Part shown: in pieces, positions 25,834 to 34,029 of the stretch | Position numbering within the stretch: the first letter of the stretch is position 1 | Layout of the letters: each line of letters opens with the position of its first letter | Origin: Planococcus shixiaomingii | GTDB taxonomy: Bacteria > Bacillota > Bacilli > Bacillales_A > Planococcaceae | Direction: 5' to 3' | Assembly (NCBI RefSeq): GCF_030413615.1 | Contig: NZ_CP129236.1 | Coordinates: 1,906,001-1,970,000 of the forward strand | DNA: 64,000 nucleotides | Position numbers and translations under genes: made by a program | The notes under the pieces: model-generated | Databases searched by the model: none | The model's input: the letters and a program-made list of their open reading frames with translations, nothing else | What the model was told of the DNA's origin: nothing

Positions 25834-27355
25834 TTTGCTCGGAATCTTATCGCAACTGCAACTGCTTAGCCCTTTGAAGTTAATGCGCTTAGCATCCGCA
25901 ATTCGTCTAAACGGTGTTAACCTTATGCTTTTGTTTTCTTTAGCCGGAAAAGATGAGGAAGACAAAGTAGCGTTAGTCGATAGCAGAGAAAGTTTTACGT
26001 ATAAGGAACTCCACATGAAATGTGAAAACCTTGCGTTTCAATTGAAAGAAATTTTTCATCTGAAGAAGGGCCAAAAAGTTGCTTTCCTTTGTAAAAATCA
26101 CGCTTCTTTTGTGCAAGCCCTTTTTGCAGTATCCCGCCTGGGTGCAGATTCATATTTACTGAACACTGCGGTGAGCAAGCTGCAAATGGATCGACTGATA
26201 ACGGAGCATGATTTTGATTTGCTGGTCTATGACAATGAGTTTGGCGCAATGATAGAACAATCGATTTACCGGAATCCCAAAATCCAGAGCTGCCATAGAG
26301 AGGAAACGTCCATCAGTTTTTTGTCGGACTCAAAACAGAATGAAAAGGTAAAATTAGTTCCGACTTTCAGCAGTAAAATCGTCTTATTGACGAGCGGTAC
26401 AACAGGGAAGCCGAAAAAGGTGATTCATCGGCCATCCCTTTTTAATTTTCTGCAGCCTTTCGCTGCGCTCCTTCAACGTTTGCACTTAACAAGGCACGAC
26501 ACAGCTTATATCGCGACACCGATATTCCACGGCTATGGCATTGCCATTTTGTTGTCTTTCTTTGCTCTTGGCAAGAAAGTGGTCATTCAGAACAGCTTTG
26601 ATGCATTTAAAGCCTGCTCGCTCATTCGAAAACATCACGTTGAGGTCATTACAGTAGTTCCTTTGATGATCCATAAAATGCTGATGGCTGATAAAGAAGC
26701 TTTGCGCTCACTTGCTTGTATTGCATCGGGCGGCGCAAAGCTGAATCCGGTTCTGGTGGAAGAGGTAAACGAGCATTTAGGGGAAGTCTTATTTAATCTT
26801 TATGGAACGTCAGAAGCTGGCCTTAATATTATTGCGACTCCCGAGGATCTTAAATATGACTCCAATACACTCGGGAAACTGCTTGCAGGGGGACGACTGA
26901 AAATCGTAGAAGACGGAAAAACTGTAAAAGAAGGAACTGTCGGGCACTTTTGCATGCGAAATAAGTGGTCGATGACCAACAGGAAAAGCCGCTGGATCGA
27001 AACAGGGGATTTAGGATATCGGGATCCGAACGGCTATTATTTCTTAAGCGGCAGAAAAGATGATTTAATCATTTCAGCCGGCAACAATATTTATCCTCTG
27101 GAAGTTGAAGGTGCCTTAACTTGCCACCCATGTGTGGAAGATGCGGCGGTAATTGGCATTAAAGATGTATACTGCGGCCAAATTTTGCAAGCGTTTGTCC
27201 AACTTTATCCCGACCAAACCGTTTCCGAAGAGGCACTTGCAAACTGGCTGCGCAAGCGAGTGGCAGATTATCAAATCCCAAGGAAAATTGTCTTTGTTAA
27301 AGAGTTGCCTTATACGGCAGTCGGGAAACTTGATAGAAAAAGCTTGGAAGAGTAA
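25823..27355 (+). CDS. AMP-binding acyl-CoA synthetase family protein
   Basis: A 510-residue ANL-superfamily ligase. The P-loop TSGTTGKPKK is at residues 190-199, the A5 motif LYGTSEAG near 330, ETGDLGY near 392, the hinge GRKDDLIISAGNNIYPLEVE near 409-428 and the catalytic lysine in AVGKLDRKSL at the C-terminus. It would form an acyl-adenylate and then a thioester, most likely acyl-CoA. Its start overlaps the SDR gene and has AGGAGCC upstream. Acyl chain preference is not readable. Confidence 0.9.
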   Translation: MVFNLLGILSQLQLLSPLKLMRLASAIRLNGVNLMLLFSLAGKDEEDKVALVDSRESFTYKELHMKCENLAFQLKEIFHLKKGQKVAFLCKNHASFVQALFAVSRLGADSYLLNTAVSKLQMDRLITEHDFDLLVYDNEFGAMIEQSIYRNPKIQSCHREETSISFLSDSKQNEKVKLVPTFSSKIVLLTSGTTGKPKKVIHRPSLFNFLQPFAALLQRLHLTRHDTAYIATPIFHGYGIAILLSFFALGKKVVIQNSFDAFKACSLIRKHHVEVITVVPLMIHKMLMADKEALRSLACIASGGAKLNPVLVEEVNEHLGEVLFNLYGTSEAGLNIIATPEDLKYDSNTLGKLLAGGRLKIVEDGKTVKEGTVGHFCMRNKWSMTNRKSRWIETGDLGYRDPNGYYFLSGRKDDLIISAGNNIYPLEVEGALTCHPCVEDAAVIGIKDVYCGQILQAFVQLYPDQTVSEEALANWLRKRVADYQIPRKIVFVKELPYTAVGKLDRKSLEE

Positions 27356-27499
27356 AGAGGTTATGCACAGTTTTTTAATGAAGTTTATTCCTTTCCAGCT
27401 GAATCCAGAAGAGTATCACCCATAAACTGAGCAGGAGGGGTAATGACTCTTTCTGCTCATCTCTATAGATGGGAAGAAGGTGATCTGGAGGAATTGAAG

Positions 27500-27526
27500 T
27501 ATCTCGAATTAAAAGAATATTGAGAT
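27500..27526. promoter_or_regulatory. Candidate MhqR operator upstream of the first FMN reductase gene
   Basis: TATCTCGAATT at 27500-27510, with GAGAT at 27522-27526 as a spaced, imperfect second half. The same 11-mer occurs at 28921 and 29419 in front of mhqR and a dioxygenase gene, and resembles the MhqR box of Bacillus subtilis. Confidence 0.6.
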
Positions 27527-27631
27527 TTTAAGATTGAAACAAAAACCCATTTCCCTTATGATGAAAGGGCATCAAGAAGTGAAAGTTCACGAAATTATCG
27601 AGGTAATCGCTAATTGAGGAGGGATTTATTC

Positions 27632-28195
27632 ATGACAAAAATCGGTATTATTACGGGAAGTACGCGGCCAGGGCGAAAAAGCCTGAAGGTGGCTGAATGG
27701 GTCAAAGGCATTGCGGATCAACGGGGCGACGCTGACTACGAAATTGTGGATTTGGCAGAATTCAACTTGCCGATGTATGCAGAACCGGTGTCTGCCGCTG
27801 CTAGCCAGGATTACCAGACGCCTGAAGCGATTCCGTGGTCCAAAAAAATAGCTGAGTTGGATGGCTATGTCTTTATCTGCCCGGAATACAACCGTGGCGT
27901 CACGTCTGCATTGAAGAACGCCATCGATTATTTATACGTTGAGTGGAACAACAAAGCCGCAGGCATCGTCAGCTATGGTTCCGCTGGCGGCGTCCGTGCC
28001 ACAGAAGCCCTCCGGATTATCATGGCGGAATTGCAAGTCGCCACAGTTCGGGCTCACCCGTCGATGTCGTTGTTCACGGATTTTGTAAAGATGGATGAAT
28101 TCAAACCGGCACCGGTTCATGAAAAATCGGTAAATACCATGCTGGATCAAGTGAATGCCTGGACAAATGCCTTGCAGCCGATCCGAAATCAATAA
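27632..28195 (+). CDS. NADPH-dependent FMN reductase family protein
   Basis: A 187-residue flavodoxin-fold reductase. TGSTRPGRKS near residues 7-16 binds the FMN phosphate and CPEYNRGVTSALKNAIDYL near 90-108 is the family signature. ATG 27632 follows GAGGAGGG; the frame extends 18 bases to TTG 27614, which overlaps that signal. The MhqR-like site upstream and the downstream quinone-detoxification genes suggest it reduces quinones or supplies reduced flavin. A close paralogue lies at 30466-31062. Confidence 0.9.
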   Translation: MTKIGIITGSTRPGRKSLKVAEWVKGIADQRGDADYEIVDLAEFNLPMYAEPVSAAASQDYQTPEAIPWSKKIAELDGYVFICPEYNRGVTSALKNAIDYLYVEWNNKAAGIVSYGSAGGVRATEALRIIMAELQVATVRAHPSMSLFTDFVKMDEFKPAPVHEKSVNTMLDQVNAWTNALQPIRNQ

Positions 28196-28222
28196 ATCAA
28201 ATAAGAGTACCGCAACATCATA

Positions 28223-28251
28223 GAGGCAGCCAGGAAAGTTCCGGCTGCCTC
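28223..28251 (+). terminator. Hairpin after the FMN reductase gene
   Basis: GAGGCAGCC/GGCTGCCTC perfect stem, 11-base loop, T-rich but interrupted tail. A nearly identical hairpin follows the osmC gene. Confidence 0.7.
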
Positions 28252-28319
28252 TTGCTTATTACTTTAACAGAGGCGAAAGAGGTCAAAATATCTGGCGACA
28301 AAAAAGGAGATGAATCAGC

Positions 28320-28745
28320 ATGAAAGCTGTTTTAAATTGGCAAGGCGGGATGGCATTTAATGGCATGACGGAATCTGGCCACATGGTATTACTGGATGCC
28401 GGCTCTGAAAGTGGCGGTTCTAATCAAGGGCCGCGGCCTCCGGAGGTGCTTTTGCACGCTGCTGCCGTTTGTACTGGAATGGACATCGTATATGTTTTGA
28501 ATAAAATGCGGTTGACAATTGATGAATTCCATATCGAAATTGAAGGAACCCGCGCAACTGAACATCCGAAGCGTTTTACCGATATAACCATTACCTATCA
28601 TATTAAAGGCAGTCTGCCAGAAGACAAGGTCGAGCGGGCGATTAAATTATCAAGCGACACGTATTGCACAGTGGTTCACTCGCTTAATGCTTCTATTGAG
28701 TACAAATATGTTTTGAATGAAGCACCAAGTAAAGTTGTGGGCTAA
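28320..28745 (+). CDS. OsmC family peroxide-detoxifying protein
   Basis: A 141-residue OsmC/Ohr-superfamily protein. Cys51 in AAAVCTGMDIV and Cys116 in SSDTYCTVVHSL are the two redox cysteines of the family, and GPRPPEVLLHA (38-47) is the conserved dimer-interface loop. Such proteins reduce organic peroxides or bind small molecules in the cytoplasm. The gene sits inside the quinone-stress cluster, between the first FMN reductase gene and mhqR, and is bracketed by two near-identical hairpins. ATG follows AAAGGAGATGAATCAGC. Confidence 0.9.
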   Translation: MKAVLNWQGGMAFNGMTESGHMVLLDAGSESGGSNQGPRPPEVLLHAAAVCTGMDIVYVLNKMRLTIDEFHIEIEGTRATEHPKRFTDITITYHIKGSLPEDKVERAIKLSSDTYCTVVHSLNASIEYKYVLNEAPSKVVG

Positions 28746-28783
28746 AATAACTTGCTTCGATTTAAAATAAATAGCGAAAAATT

Positions 28784-28814
28784 AAGAGGCAGCCAGTTCC
28801 TTAGGCTGCCTCTT
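28784..28814 (+). terminator. Hairpin after the osmC-like gene
   Basis: AAGAGGCAGCC/GGCTGCCTCTT perfect stem with a nine-base loop and a poor T tail. It matches the stem of the hairpin at 28223. Confidence 0.7.
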
Positions 28815-28920
28815 GGTGATGGGTGATATAGGAACGGATAAGGGTTTTGCTATTGATATTAAGGTAATGATAGACGAATAAATTAAAAAGGTTGACGGCC
28901 CACAATGGCCATGATATGAT

Positions 28921-28952
28921 TATCTCGAATTAAAGATAAATTAATTCAAGAT
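28921..28952. promoter_or_regulatory. MhqR box before mhqR (autoregulation)
   Basis: TATCTCGAATT at 28921-28931 continues into AAAGATAA, and ATTCAAGATA follows a few bases later, giving two overlapping dyad readings. It ends 17 bases before the MhqR start, which fits repression of its own gene. A TTGAC word at 28892-28896 may be the -35. Confidence 0.65.
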
Positions 28953-28968
28953 AAATGAGGTGAACCAA

Positions 28969-29403
28969 ATGGAATTGCCGAATCTTAACTTGAAAGCATT
29001 GACCGTCTTAGTGCGTGCGACTGATGCACTTCACGAAGTCATTAAAAAGGACGTTGCCCAGTATGGGCTGAATCCTACCGAATTTTCGGTGCTGGAGTTG
29101 CTCTATCACCAGGGACAGCAGCCGATCCAGCTAATCGGCAAAAAGGTGTTGATTGCGAGCAGCAGCATAACTTACGTAGTCGATAAGCTGGAAGCTAAAA
29201 AATACGTCATCCGAAAAGCGTGTCCCGAGGACCGGCGTGTGACTTTCACGGAACTTACGAATGAAGGCAGACACTTAATGGATTCAATTTTTCCGGAACA
29301 CGAAAGGACGATCGATGAAGTGTTTCAAGGAATAGAGAAACATGAAATTGAAGCGCTGATAGAAAGCGTTAAAAAAATTGGATATCAAGCAAAAGATAGT
29401 TAA
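28969..29403 (+). CDS. mhqR: MarR family repressor, MhqR-like
   Basis: A 144-residue MarR-type regulator. The winged helix runs through GLNPTEFSVLELLYHQG, then SSSITYVVDKLEAKKYV and the wing CPEDRRVTFTELT. MhqR of Bacillus represses genes for quinone and catechol detoxification. The surrounding dioxygenases, MhqD-like hydrolase and MhqP-like protein, plus TATCTCGAATT boxes, make this assignment strong. Start ATG 28969 follows AGGTGA; GTG 28960 overlaps that signal. Cys70 (KACPEDRR) is the only evident cysteine, but MhqR is thought to sense ligand rather than thiol oxidation. Confidence 0.88.
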   Translation: MELPNLNLKALTVLVRATDALHEVIKKDVAQYGLNPTEFSVLELLYHQGQQPIQLIGKKVLIASSSITYVVDKLEAKKYVIRKACPEDRRVTFTELTNEGRHLMDSIFPEHERTIDEVFQGIEKHEIEALIESVKKIGYQAKDS

Positions 29404-29418
29404 ATTTTTTTAATCATA

Positions 29419-29436
29419 TATCTCGAATTCAAGATA
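29419..29436. promoter_or_regulatory. MhqR box before the dioxygenase operon
   Basis: TATCTCGAATTCAAGATA is palindromic except for one position pair and is the best of the three copies. It lies between mhqR and the first ring-cleaving dioxygenase gene, 30 bases before that start. Confidence 0.75.
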
Positions 29437-29465
29437 AATATATAACTATTAAAGGAGAGAAACTC

Positions 29466-30449
29466 ATGAATAATTTAAAAGGAATTCATCACGTTACCGC
29501 TATTACAAGCAGCGCAGAAAAGAACTATGAATTCTTCACGTACGTACTGGGGATGCGTTTGGTCAAGAAAACAGTCAACCAGGACGATATTCAGACATAT
29601 CATTTATTCTTCGCCGATGACAAAGGATCCGCGGGAACAGATATGACATTCTTCGATTTTCCTGGTATCCCAAAAGGAACGCATGGGACAAACGAAATCT
29701 ACAAAACATCTTTCCGTGTGCCGACTGATGACGCCTTAACTTATTGGATCAAGCGTTTTGACAAGTACGGTGTCAAGCATAAAGGAATTAAAGAACAGTT
29801 CGGCAAGAAAACCTTATCGTTTGTCGATTTTGATGATCAGCAATATATGCTCATATCGGACGAACACAACATAGGAATTGAATCCGGCACGCCTTGGCAA
29901 AATGGCCCAGTACCATTGGAATTCGCCATCACCGGTTTAGGTCCCATCCACATCCGCATCGCGGAATTTGAAGAGCTGAAAGAAGTGCTGGAAAAAGCGA
30001 TGCTGATGCGCGAAATTGCGAAAGAAGGTTCTTTCTATCTATTCGAAATGGGCGAAGGCGGCAACGGAGCGCAAGTGATAGTGGAACACAACATCTTACT
30101 CCCACGGGGGCGTCAAGGTTTTGGAACTGTCCACCACGCTGCATTCCGTGTAGCGGACACTGCTGCCTTGCAAGAATGGATCAGCCGTATGCAAGGGTTT
30201 GGTTTCAACACGTCAGGCTATGTCGACCGTTTCTTTTTTGAATCACTTTATGCACATGTAGCACAGGGAGTTCTATTCGAGTGGGCAACAGACGGTCCCG
30301 GCTTTATGGGCGATGAGCCGTATGAAACTTTAGGGGAAAAATTATCGTTGCCGCCATTCTTGGAACCAAAACGAGAGCAGATTGAAAAATTGGTACGCCC
30401 GATCGATACCGTGCGCAGCACAGTGGCAATTGAAAAAGAAACATTATAA
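29466..30449 (+). CDS. Ring-cleaving dioxygenase, VOC family, MhqO-like
   Basis: A 327-residue extradiol-type dioxygenase with two vicinal-oxygen-chelate modules. The N-terminal metal-site histidine is in GIHHVTAIT (His8/9), the second in GTVHHAAFRV near 220-229, and the Glu in LFEWATDGPGF near 270. The family pattern GMRLVKKTVNQDD near 32-44 is present. Such enzymes open hydroquinone or catechol rings. It directly follows the best MhqR box and begins a run of detoxification genes. Two paralogues lie at 31228 and 34030. Confidence 0.9.
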   Translation: MNNLKGIHHVTAITSSAEKNYEFFTYVLGMRLVKKTVNQDDIQTYHLFFADDKGSAGTDMTFFDFPGIPKGTHGTNEIYKTSFRVPTDDALTYWIKRFDKYGVKHKGIKEQFGKKTLSFVDFDDQQYMLISDEHNIGIESGTPWQNGPVPLEFAITGLGPIHIRIAEFEELKEVLEKAMLMREIAKEGSFYLFEMGEGGNGAQVIVEHNILLPRGRQGFGTVHHAAFRVADTAALQEWISRMQGFGFNTSGYVDRFFFESLYAHVAQGVLFEWATDGPGFMGDEPYETLGEKLSLPPFLEPKREQIEKLVRPIDTVRSTVAIEKETL

Positions 30450-30465
30450 GGAGGTGAAAAACATC

Positions 30466-31062
30466 ATGGGATTTTTCAGTAAATTATTTGGAACACAACA
30501 ACAAGAGGAGGAAACTACTATGACACCATTAAACATTGGAATTATTTTGGGATCAACACGCGAAGGGCGCCTAAGCCCGCAAGTTGGAAGCTGGGTAAAA
30601 GAGTTAGCAGATAAAAGAGGCGACGCAAACTACACAATCATCGACATCGCCGATTATAAATTGCCGCTACTAGGTGAAAACGGTGGAGATGCTTCAGGTG
30701 CAGCTCAATGGTCTGAAGCAATTGCTAAACAGGACGGCTTTGTTTTCATCACTCAAGAATACAACCACTCCATTACAGGCTCACTGAAAAACGCATTGGA
30801 TTATCTGCGCGAAGAGTGGAACAACAAAGCAGCCGGAATCGTTTCTTACGGTTCAGTCGGCGGCGCGCGTGCCGCAGAACATTTGCGTGGCATTTTAGGA
30901 GAATTGTCAGTGGCAGATGTACGGGTACACCCGGCATTATCCCTGTTCACTGATTTTGAAAACGGAGCGGAACTGAAAGCAGCACCTGTCCAAGCGGATT
31001 CGGTCAACCAAATGCTTGATCAAGTTGTTCCTTGGGCTACAGCCTTGAAAACAATTCGTTAA
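30466..31062 (+). CDS. NADPH-dependent FMN reductase, two possible starts
   Basis: A reductase of 198 residues from ATG 30466 (AAGGAGGTG upstream) or 180 residues from ATG 30520 (GAGGAGG upstream). The flavodoxin-type core starts at GIILGSTREGR and the signature TQEYNHSITGSLKNALDYL matches the paralogue at 27632. The extra N-terminus MGFFSKLFGTQQQEEE is amphipathic and could be a membrane-associating helix. Its position inside the MhqR-like operon suggests quinone or flavin reduction alongside the ring-cleaving enzymes. Confidence 0.9.
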   Translation: MGFFSKLFGTQQQEEETTMTPLNIGIILGSTREGRLSPQVGSWVKELADKRGDANYTIIDIADYKLPLLGENGGDASGAAQWSEAIAKQDGFVFITQEYNHSITGSLKNALDYLREEWNNKAAGIVSYGSVGGARAAEHLRGILGELSVADVRVHPALSLFTDFENGAELKAAPVQADSVNQMLDQVVPWATALKTIR

Positions 31063-31086
31063 TAGTTTTTGATTTAAAAAATTCGC

Positions 31087-31110
31087 AAAATGTGCAAAAA
31101 TGCACATTTT
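31087..31110 (+). terminator. Terminator within the detoxification cluster
   Basis: AAAATGTGCA/TGCACATTTT perfect ten-base stem with an AAAA loop, followed by GTGTTTTT. A second, bulged dyad (AGCAAAA...TTTTGCT) follows near 31131-31166. Confidence 0.75.
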
Positions 31111-31227
31111 GTGTTTTTAAATAAATATTGAGCAAAATGCTTTCTATGAGATGGAAAGTTTTGCTGAGCATTTATGCAATAGCCTACTTATTCGCTAAGG
31201 GATTATCAACGAAAGGAAGAGTTCACT

Positions 31228-32169
31228 ATGAAGAAAATAGCTGGGCACCACCATATTTCAATGATTACGAAAAAAGGGCAGCAAACAAATCTGTTTTACG
31301 AAAAAGTACTTGGATTGCGGAGAGTGAAGAAAACCGTCAACCAGGAGGACCCAAGCATGTACCACTTATTTTATGGCGATTTGACAGGAAGTCCGGGTAC
31401 GGAATTGTCGTTCTTTGAAATGCCGATGGCTGGAACCACCAAACGTGGAACCAATGCCATCACACGAATCGGGTTGCTCGTTCCTTCATATGCTAGTTTG
31501 CAGTATTGGAAAAAACGGTTTGAACTGCTGGATATAGAACATGGTGATTTGACCGAGTACGCTGGTCGCCAAGCTCTTCCTTTTGAGGATAGCGAAGGAC
31601 TGCGGCTAGTCCTTCTGAACAATAACGGCAATGCCGTTCCTGACTTCTGGGAGGCGTGGAAAGATTCCAACGTTTCCCCCGAACACCGCATTCTGGGAAT
31701 GGGTGCTGTGGAAATGACGGTCCAGTCGCAGGAAAGTCTGGCGAAGACACTGACCGGCTTGTTCGGCTATGAACTTGTTTCGCAAAAAGACAACCCCACC
31801 GTCTACCAATCAGTGAAAGGACAGGCTTTCGGTGAGATTGTGGTTGTTGAACAAGACGGGCCAAAGGAAAAACCGGGGAAGGGCAGTGTCCATCATCTGG
31901 CGATCCGCGTGAAAGATGGCGTAGAACTAAGACTATGGAGCCAGCGGATACAAGATTTCGGTTTCAAAGTCATGAAAGTTACCGACCGCTATTATTTTGA
32001 AAGCTTGTATTTCCGTGAAGAGAATGGGATTTTATTTGAACTGGCGACAGACGGACCAGGATTTACTGTGGATTCTTCCATTGAATCCCTTGGCCAAAAA
32101 CTTGACTTGCCGCCGTTTTTAGAAGCTAGACGTGCTGAAATCGAAGCAAATTTAGAACCGATTAAGTAA
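31228..32169 (+). CDS. Ring-cleaving dioxygenase, VOC family (second copy)
   Basis: A 313-residue paralogue of the protein at 29466. GHHHISMIT (His7-9) and GSVHHLAIRV supply metal-binding histidines and LFELATDGPGF the Glu. LGLRRVKKTVNQEDP matches the family signature. ATG follows GAAAGGAAG. A terminator separates it from the upstream reductase, so it may have its own promoter, but I see no TATCTCGAATT box near it. It is followed closely by flavin reductase and MhqD-like genes. Substrate range relative to the other copies is unknown. Confidence 0.9.
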   Translation: MKKIAGHHHISMITKKGQQTNLFYEKVLGLRRVKKTVNQEDPSMYHLFYGDLTGSPGTELSFFEMPMAGTTKRGTNAITRIGLLVPSYASLQYWKKRFELLDIEHGDLTEYAGRQALPFEDSEGLRLVLLNNNGNAVPDFWEAWKDSNVSPEHRILGMGAVEMTVQSQESLAKTLTGLFGYELVSQKDNPTVYQSVKGQAFGEIVVVEQDGPKEKPGKGSVHHLAIRVKDGVELRLWSQRIQDFGFKVMKVTDRYYFESLYFREENGILFELATDGPGFTVDSSIESLGQKLDLPPFLEARRAEIEANLEPIK

Positions 32170-32214
32170 AAGGAAGAAAAGTTAAATTCTCTTATTTGAA
32201 AGGAGCATTATTTC

Positions 32215-32820
32215 ATGATTTCAATCAACCCGAAACAAAATACTGAACGAGACAATTACAAGTTGATGATTGGCTCAATCATTCCGCGGCCCATCGCGTT
32301 TGTCACCACCCAATCGAAAGCAGGTGTGGTCAACGGTGCACCGTTCAGCTATTTCAACATCGTTTCCTCCAATCCGCCAATGGTGTCGCTAGCTATTCAG
32401 CGGCCGACGGGCGAACGGAAAGACACGGCTCGCAACATTTATGAAAACCGGGAATTTGTGGTGCATATCGTGGACCGGGAGAATGTCGCCAAAATCAACG
32501 AAACGGCAGCTTCTTTGCCGCCGGAGGAAAGTGAGGTGGATTTGGCCAACCTGACACTGCTGCCGAGCACAGAGATTTCAGTTCCCGGTGTCCAGGAAGC
32601 GAAAGTGCGCATGGAATGCCGGCTGGTGCAGGCGATCCCATTCGGAGGAGAAGGACCTGGCAGCGACTTGATGATCGGCGAAATTGTCCAGTTCCATGTC
32701 GACGAAACCATTTATGAAAACGGGCGTATCGACCCGAGGGGCTTGGATGCCGTCAGCCGTTTGGCAGGCGCCAATTACGCCGCCATTGGAGAAATCTTTA
32801 CAATCGAGCGACCAAAATAA
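32215..32820 (+). CDS. Flavin reductase-like FMN-binding protein
   Basis: A 201-residue split-barrel flavoprotein. MIGSIIPRPIAFVTT near residues 18-32 and GAPFSYFNIVSSNPPMVSLA near 42-61 are the flavin_reduct family hallmarks. It would bind FMN and reduce it with NAD(P)H, or act on a small substrate. ATG follows GAAAGGAGC. The neighbours (dioxygenase before, MhqD-like hydrolase 21 bases after) place it in the aromatic detoxification operon. Confidence 0.88.
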   Translation: MISINPKQNTERDNYKLMIGSIIPRPIAFVTTQSKAGVVNGAPFSYFNIVSSNPPMVSLAIQRPTGERKDTARNIYENREFVVHIVDRENVAKINETAASLPPEESEVDLANLTLLPSTEISVPGVQEAKVRMECRLVQAIPFGGEGPGSDLMIGEIVQFHVDETIYENGRIDPRGLDAVSRLAGANYAAIGEIFTIERPK

Positions 32821-32841
32821 AAACGAAAGAAGGAAATAATA

Positions 32842-33453
32842 ATGGAACATATTTTCAAAAAAGGATTTACCCCTGAAAAACCGGTCTTCCTGCTGCTGCA
32901 CGGAACGGGTGGAAATGAGCAGTCGTTATTGTCGCTGGCACCAATGATTGACGCAGAGGCATCCGTTCTCAGTGTCAGAGGAAACGTATCGGAACACGGT
33001 ATGCCCCGTTTCTTCCGGCGTTTGAGTGAAGGTGTATTTGATGAAGAGGATTTGGTTTTCCGTACGAAGGAACTGAATGACTTTCTGGATGAAGCTGCAG
33101 TGAAATACGAATTCAAACGCGATAACATTGTTGCGATCGGTTATTCGAATGGCGCAAATATCGCCGCCAGCCTGTTGTATCACTATGGCGACGCGTTAAA
33201 CGGTGCTATCCTGCATCACCCTATGGTGCCACTGCGCGGAATTGCGCTTCCAGATCTGACAGGCAAGCAGATTTTTATCGCTGCCGGTACCAACGATCCT
33301 ATTTCACCGGTTCGGGAAGCGGAAGAGCTTCAAGAAGCACTCGAGGCGGCAAACGCATCAGTCGCTGTCCACTGGGAAAATCACGGCCACCAGTTGACCG
33401 GCAGCGAAGTGGAAGCTGCAAGACAGTGGTACCAGCAAAAATATCAGGCTTAA
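32842..33453 (+). CDS. Alpha/beta hydrolase (phospholipase/carboxylesterase), MhqD-like
   Basis: A 203-residue alpha/beta hydrolase. The oxyanion-hole loop HGTGGNE is at residues 20-26, nucleophile Ser102 in GYSNGA, acid Asp152 in GTNDPISP and His183 in NHGHQL. MhqD of Bacillus is a hydrolase induced by hydroquinones and thought to act on ring-cleavage products. The gene lies between the flavin reductase and the DoxX-like gene, as in mhq clusters. GAAAGAAGGAAATAATA precedes the ATG. Confidence 0.9.
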   Translation: MEHIFKKGFTPEKPVFLLLHGTGGNEQSLLSLAPMIDAEASVLSVRGNVSEHGMPRFFRRLSEGVFDEEDLVFRTKELNDFLDEAAVKYEFKRDNIVAIGYSNGANIAASLLYHYGDALNGAILHHPMVPLRGIALPDLTGKQIFIAAGTNDPISPVREAEELQEALEAANASVAVHWENHGHQLTGSEVEAARQWYQQKYQA

Positions 33454-33534
33454 ACATTAATCGCGTTCAAAACAGCCTCATAAGAAAGAATGTAAAAGAT
33501 GTAAGACGAACTTAAAAAATGGAGGAAATTCATC

Positions 33535-33933
33535 ATGATGGATACAGGTTTATTAATTATTCGTTTGGTAATTGGGTTGTTGTTTGCAGCTCACGGAGCA
33601 CAGAAATTATTCGGCTGGTTTGGCGGATATGGACTTGCAGGGACTGGCGGCTGGATGGATTCACTTGGATTGAAACCGGGCAAGACGATGGCGCTTATTG
33701 CAGGATTATCCGAACTTATCGGCGGGCTATTACTGGTAATTGGTTTCTTGACACCACTTGCGGCTCTGTTGATCGCTGGGACAATGGTGATGGCTATCGT
33801 CAAAGTGCATCTGCCTAACGGCTTATGGTCCACGGCGAACGGCTACGAATACAACTTGGTGATTTTGGCGGTTGTGATTGGTCTTGCATTGACTGGTCCT
33901 GGCCAATATGCCGTTGACGCTTTGTTGTTTTAA
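33535..33933 (+). CDS. DoxX family membrane protein, MhqP-like
   Basis: A 132-residue protein with four membrane helices. LVIGLLFAAHGAQKLFGWFGG near residues 11-31 and GLSELIGGLLLVIGFLTPLAA near 63-83 are DoxX/MhqP signatures. These proteins accompany catechol and quinone detoxification genes; the molecular role is not settled. ATG 33535 (a second ATG follows directly) is preceded by ATGGAGGAAATTCATC. Same strand and tight context with MhqD-like and dioxygenase genes. Confidence 0.9.
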   Translation: MMDTGLLIIRLVIGLLFAAHGAQKLFGWFGGYGLAGTGGWMDSLGLKPGKTMALIAGLSELIGGLLLVIGFLTPLAALLIAGTMVMAIVKVHLPNGLWSTANGYEYNLVILAVVIGLALTGPGQYAVDALLF

Positions 33934-34029
33934 TGGAACAGAAGTTTTTCGAGTCTAAGTAAAAACATTGGAAATAACTCCAAATTATATCGAATTTAAT
34001 ATTTTCAACCTTGAAATGGAGGAAAGAGA

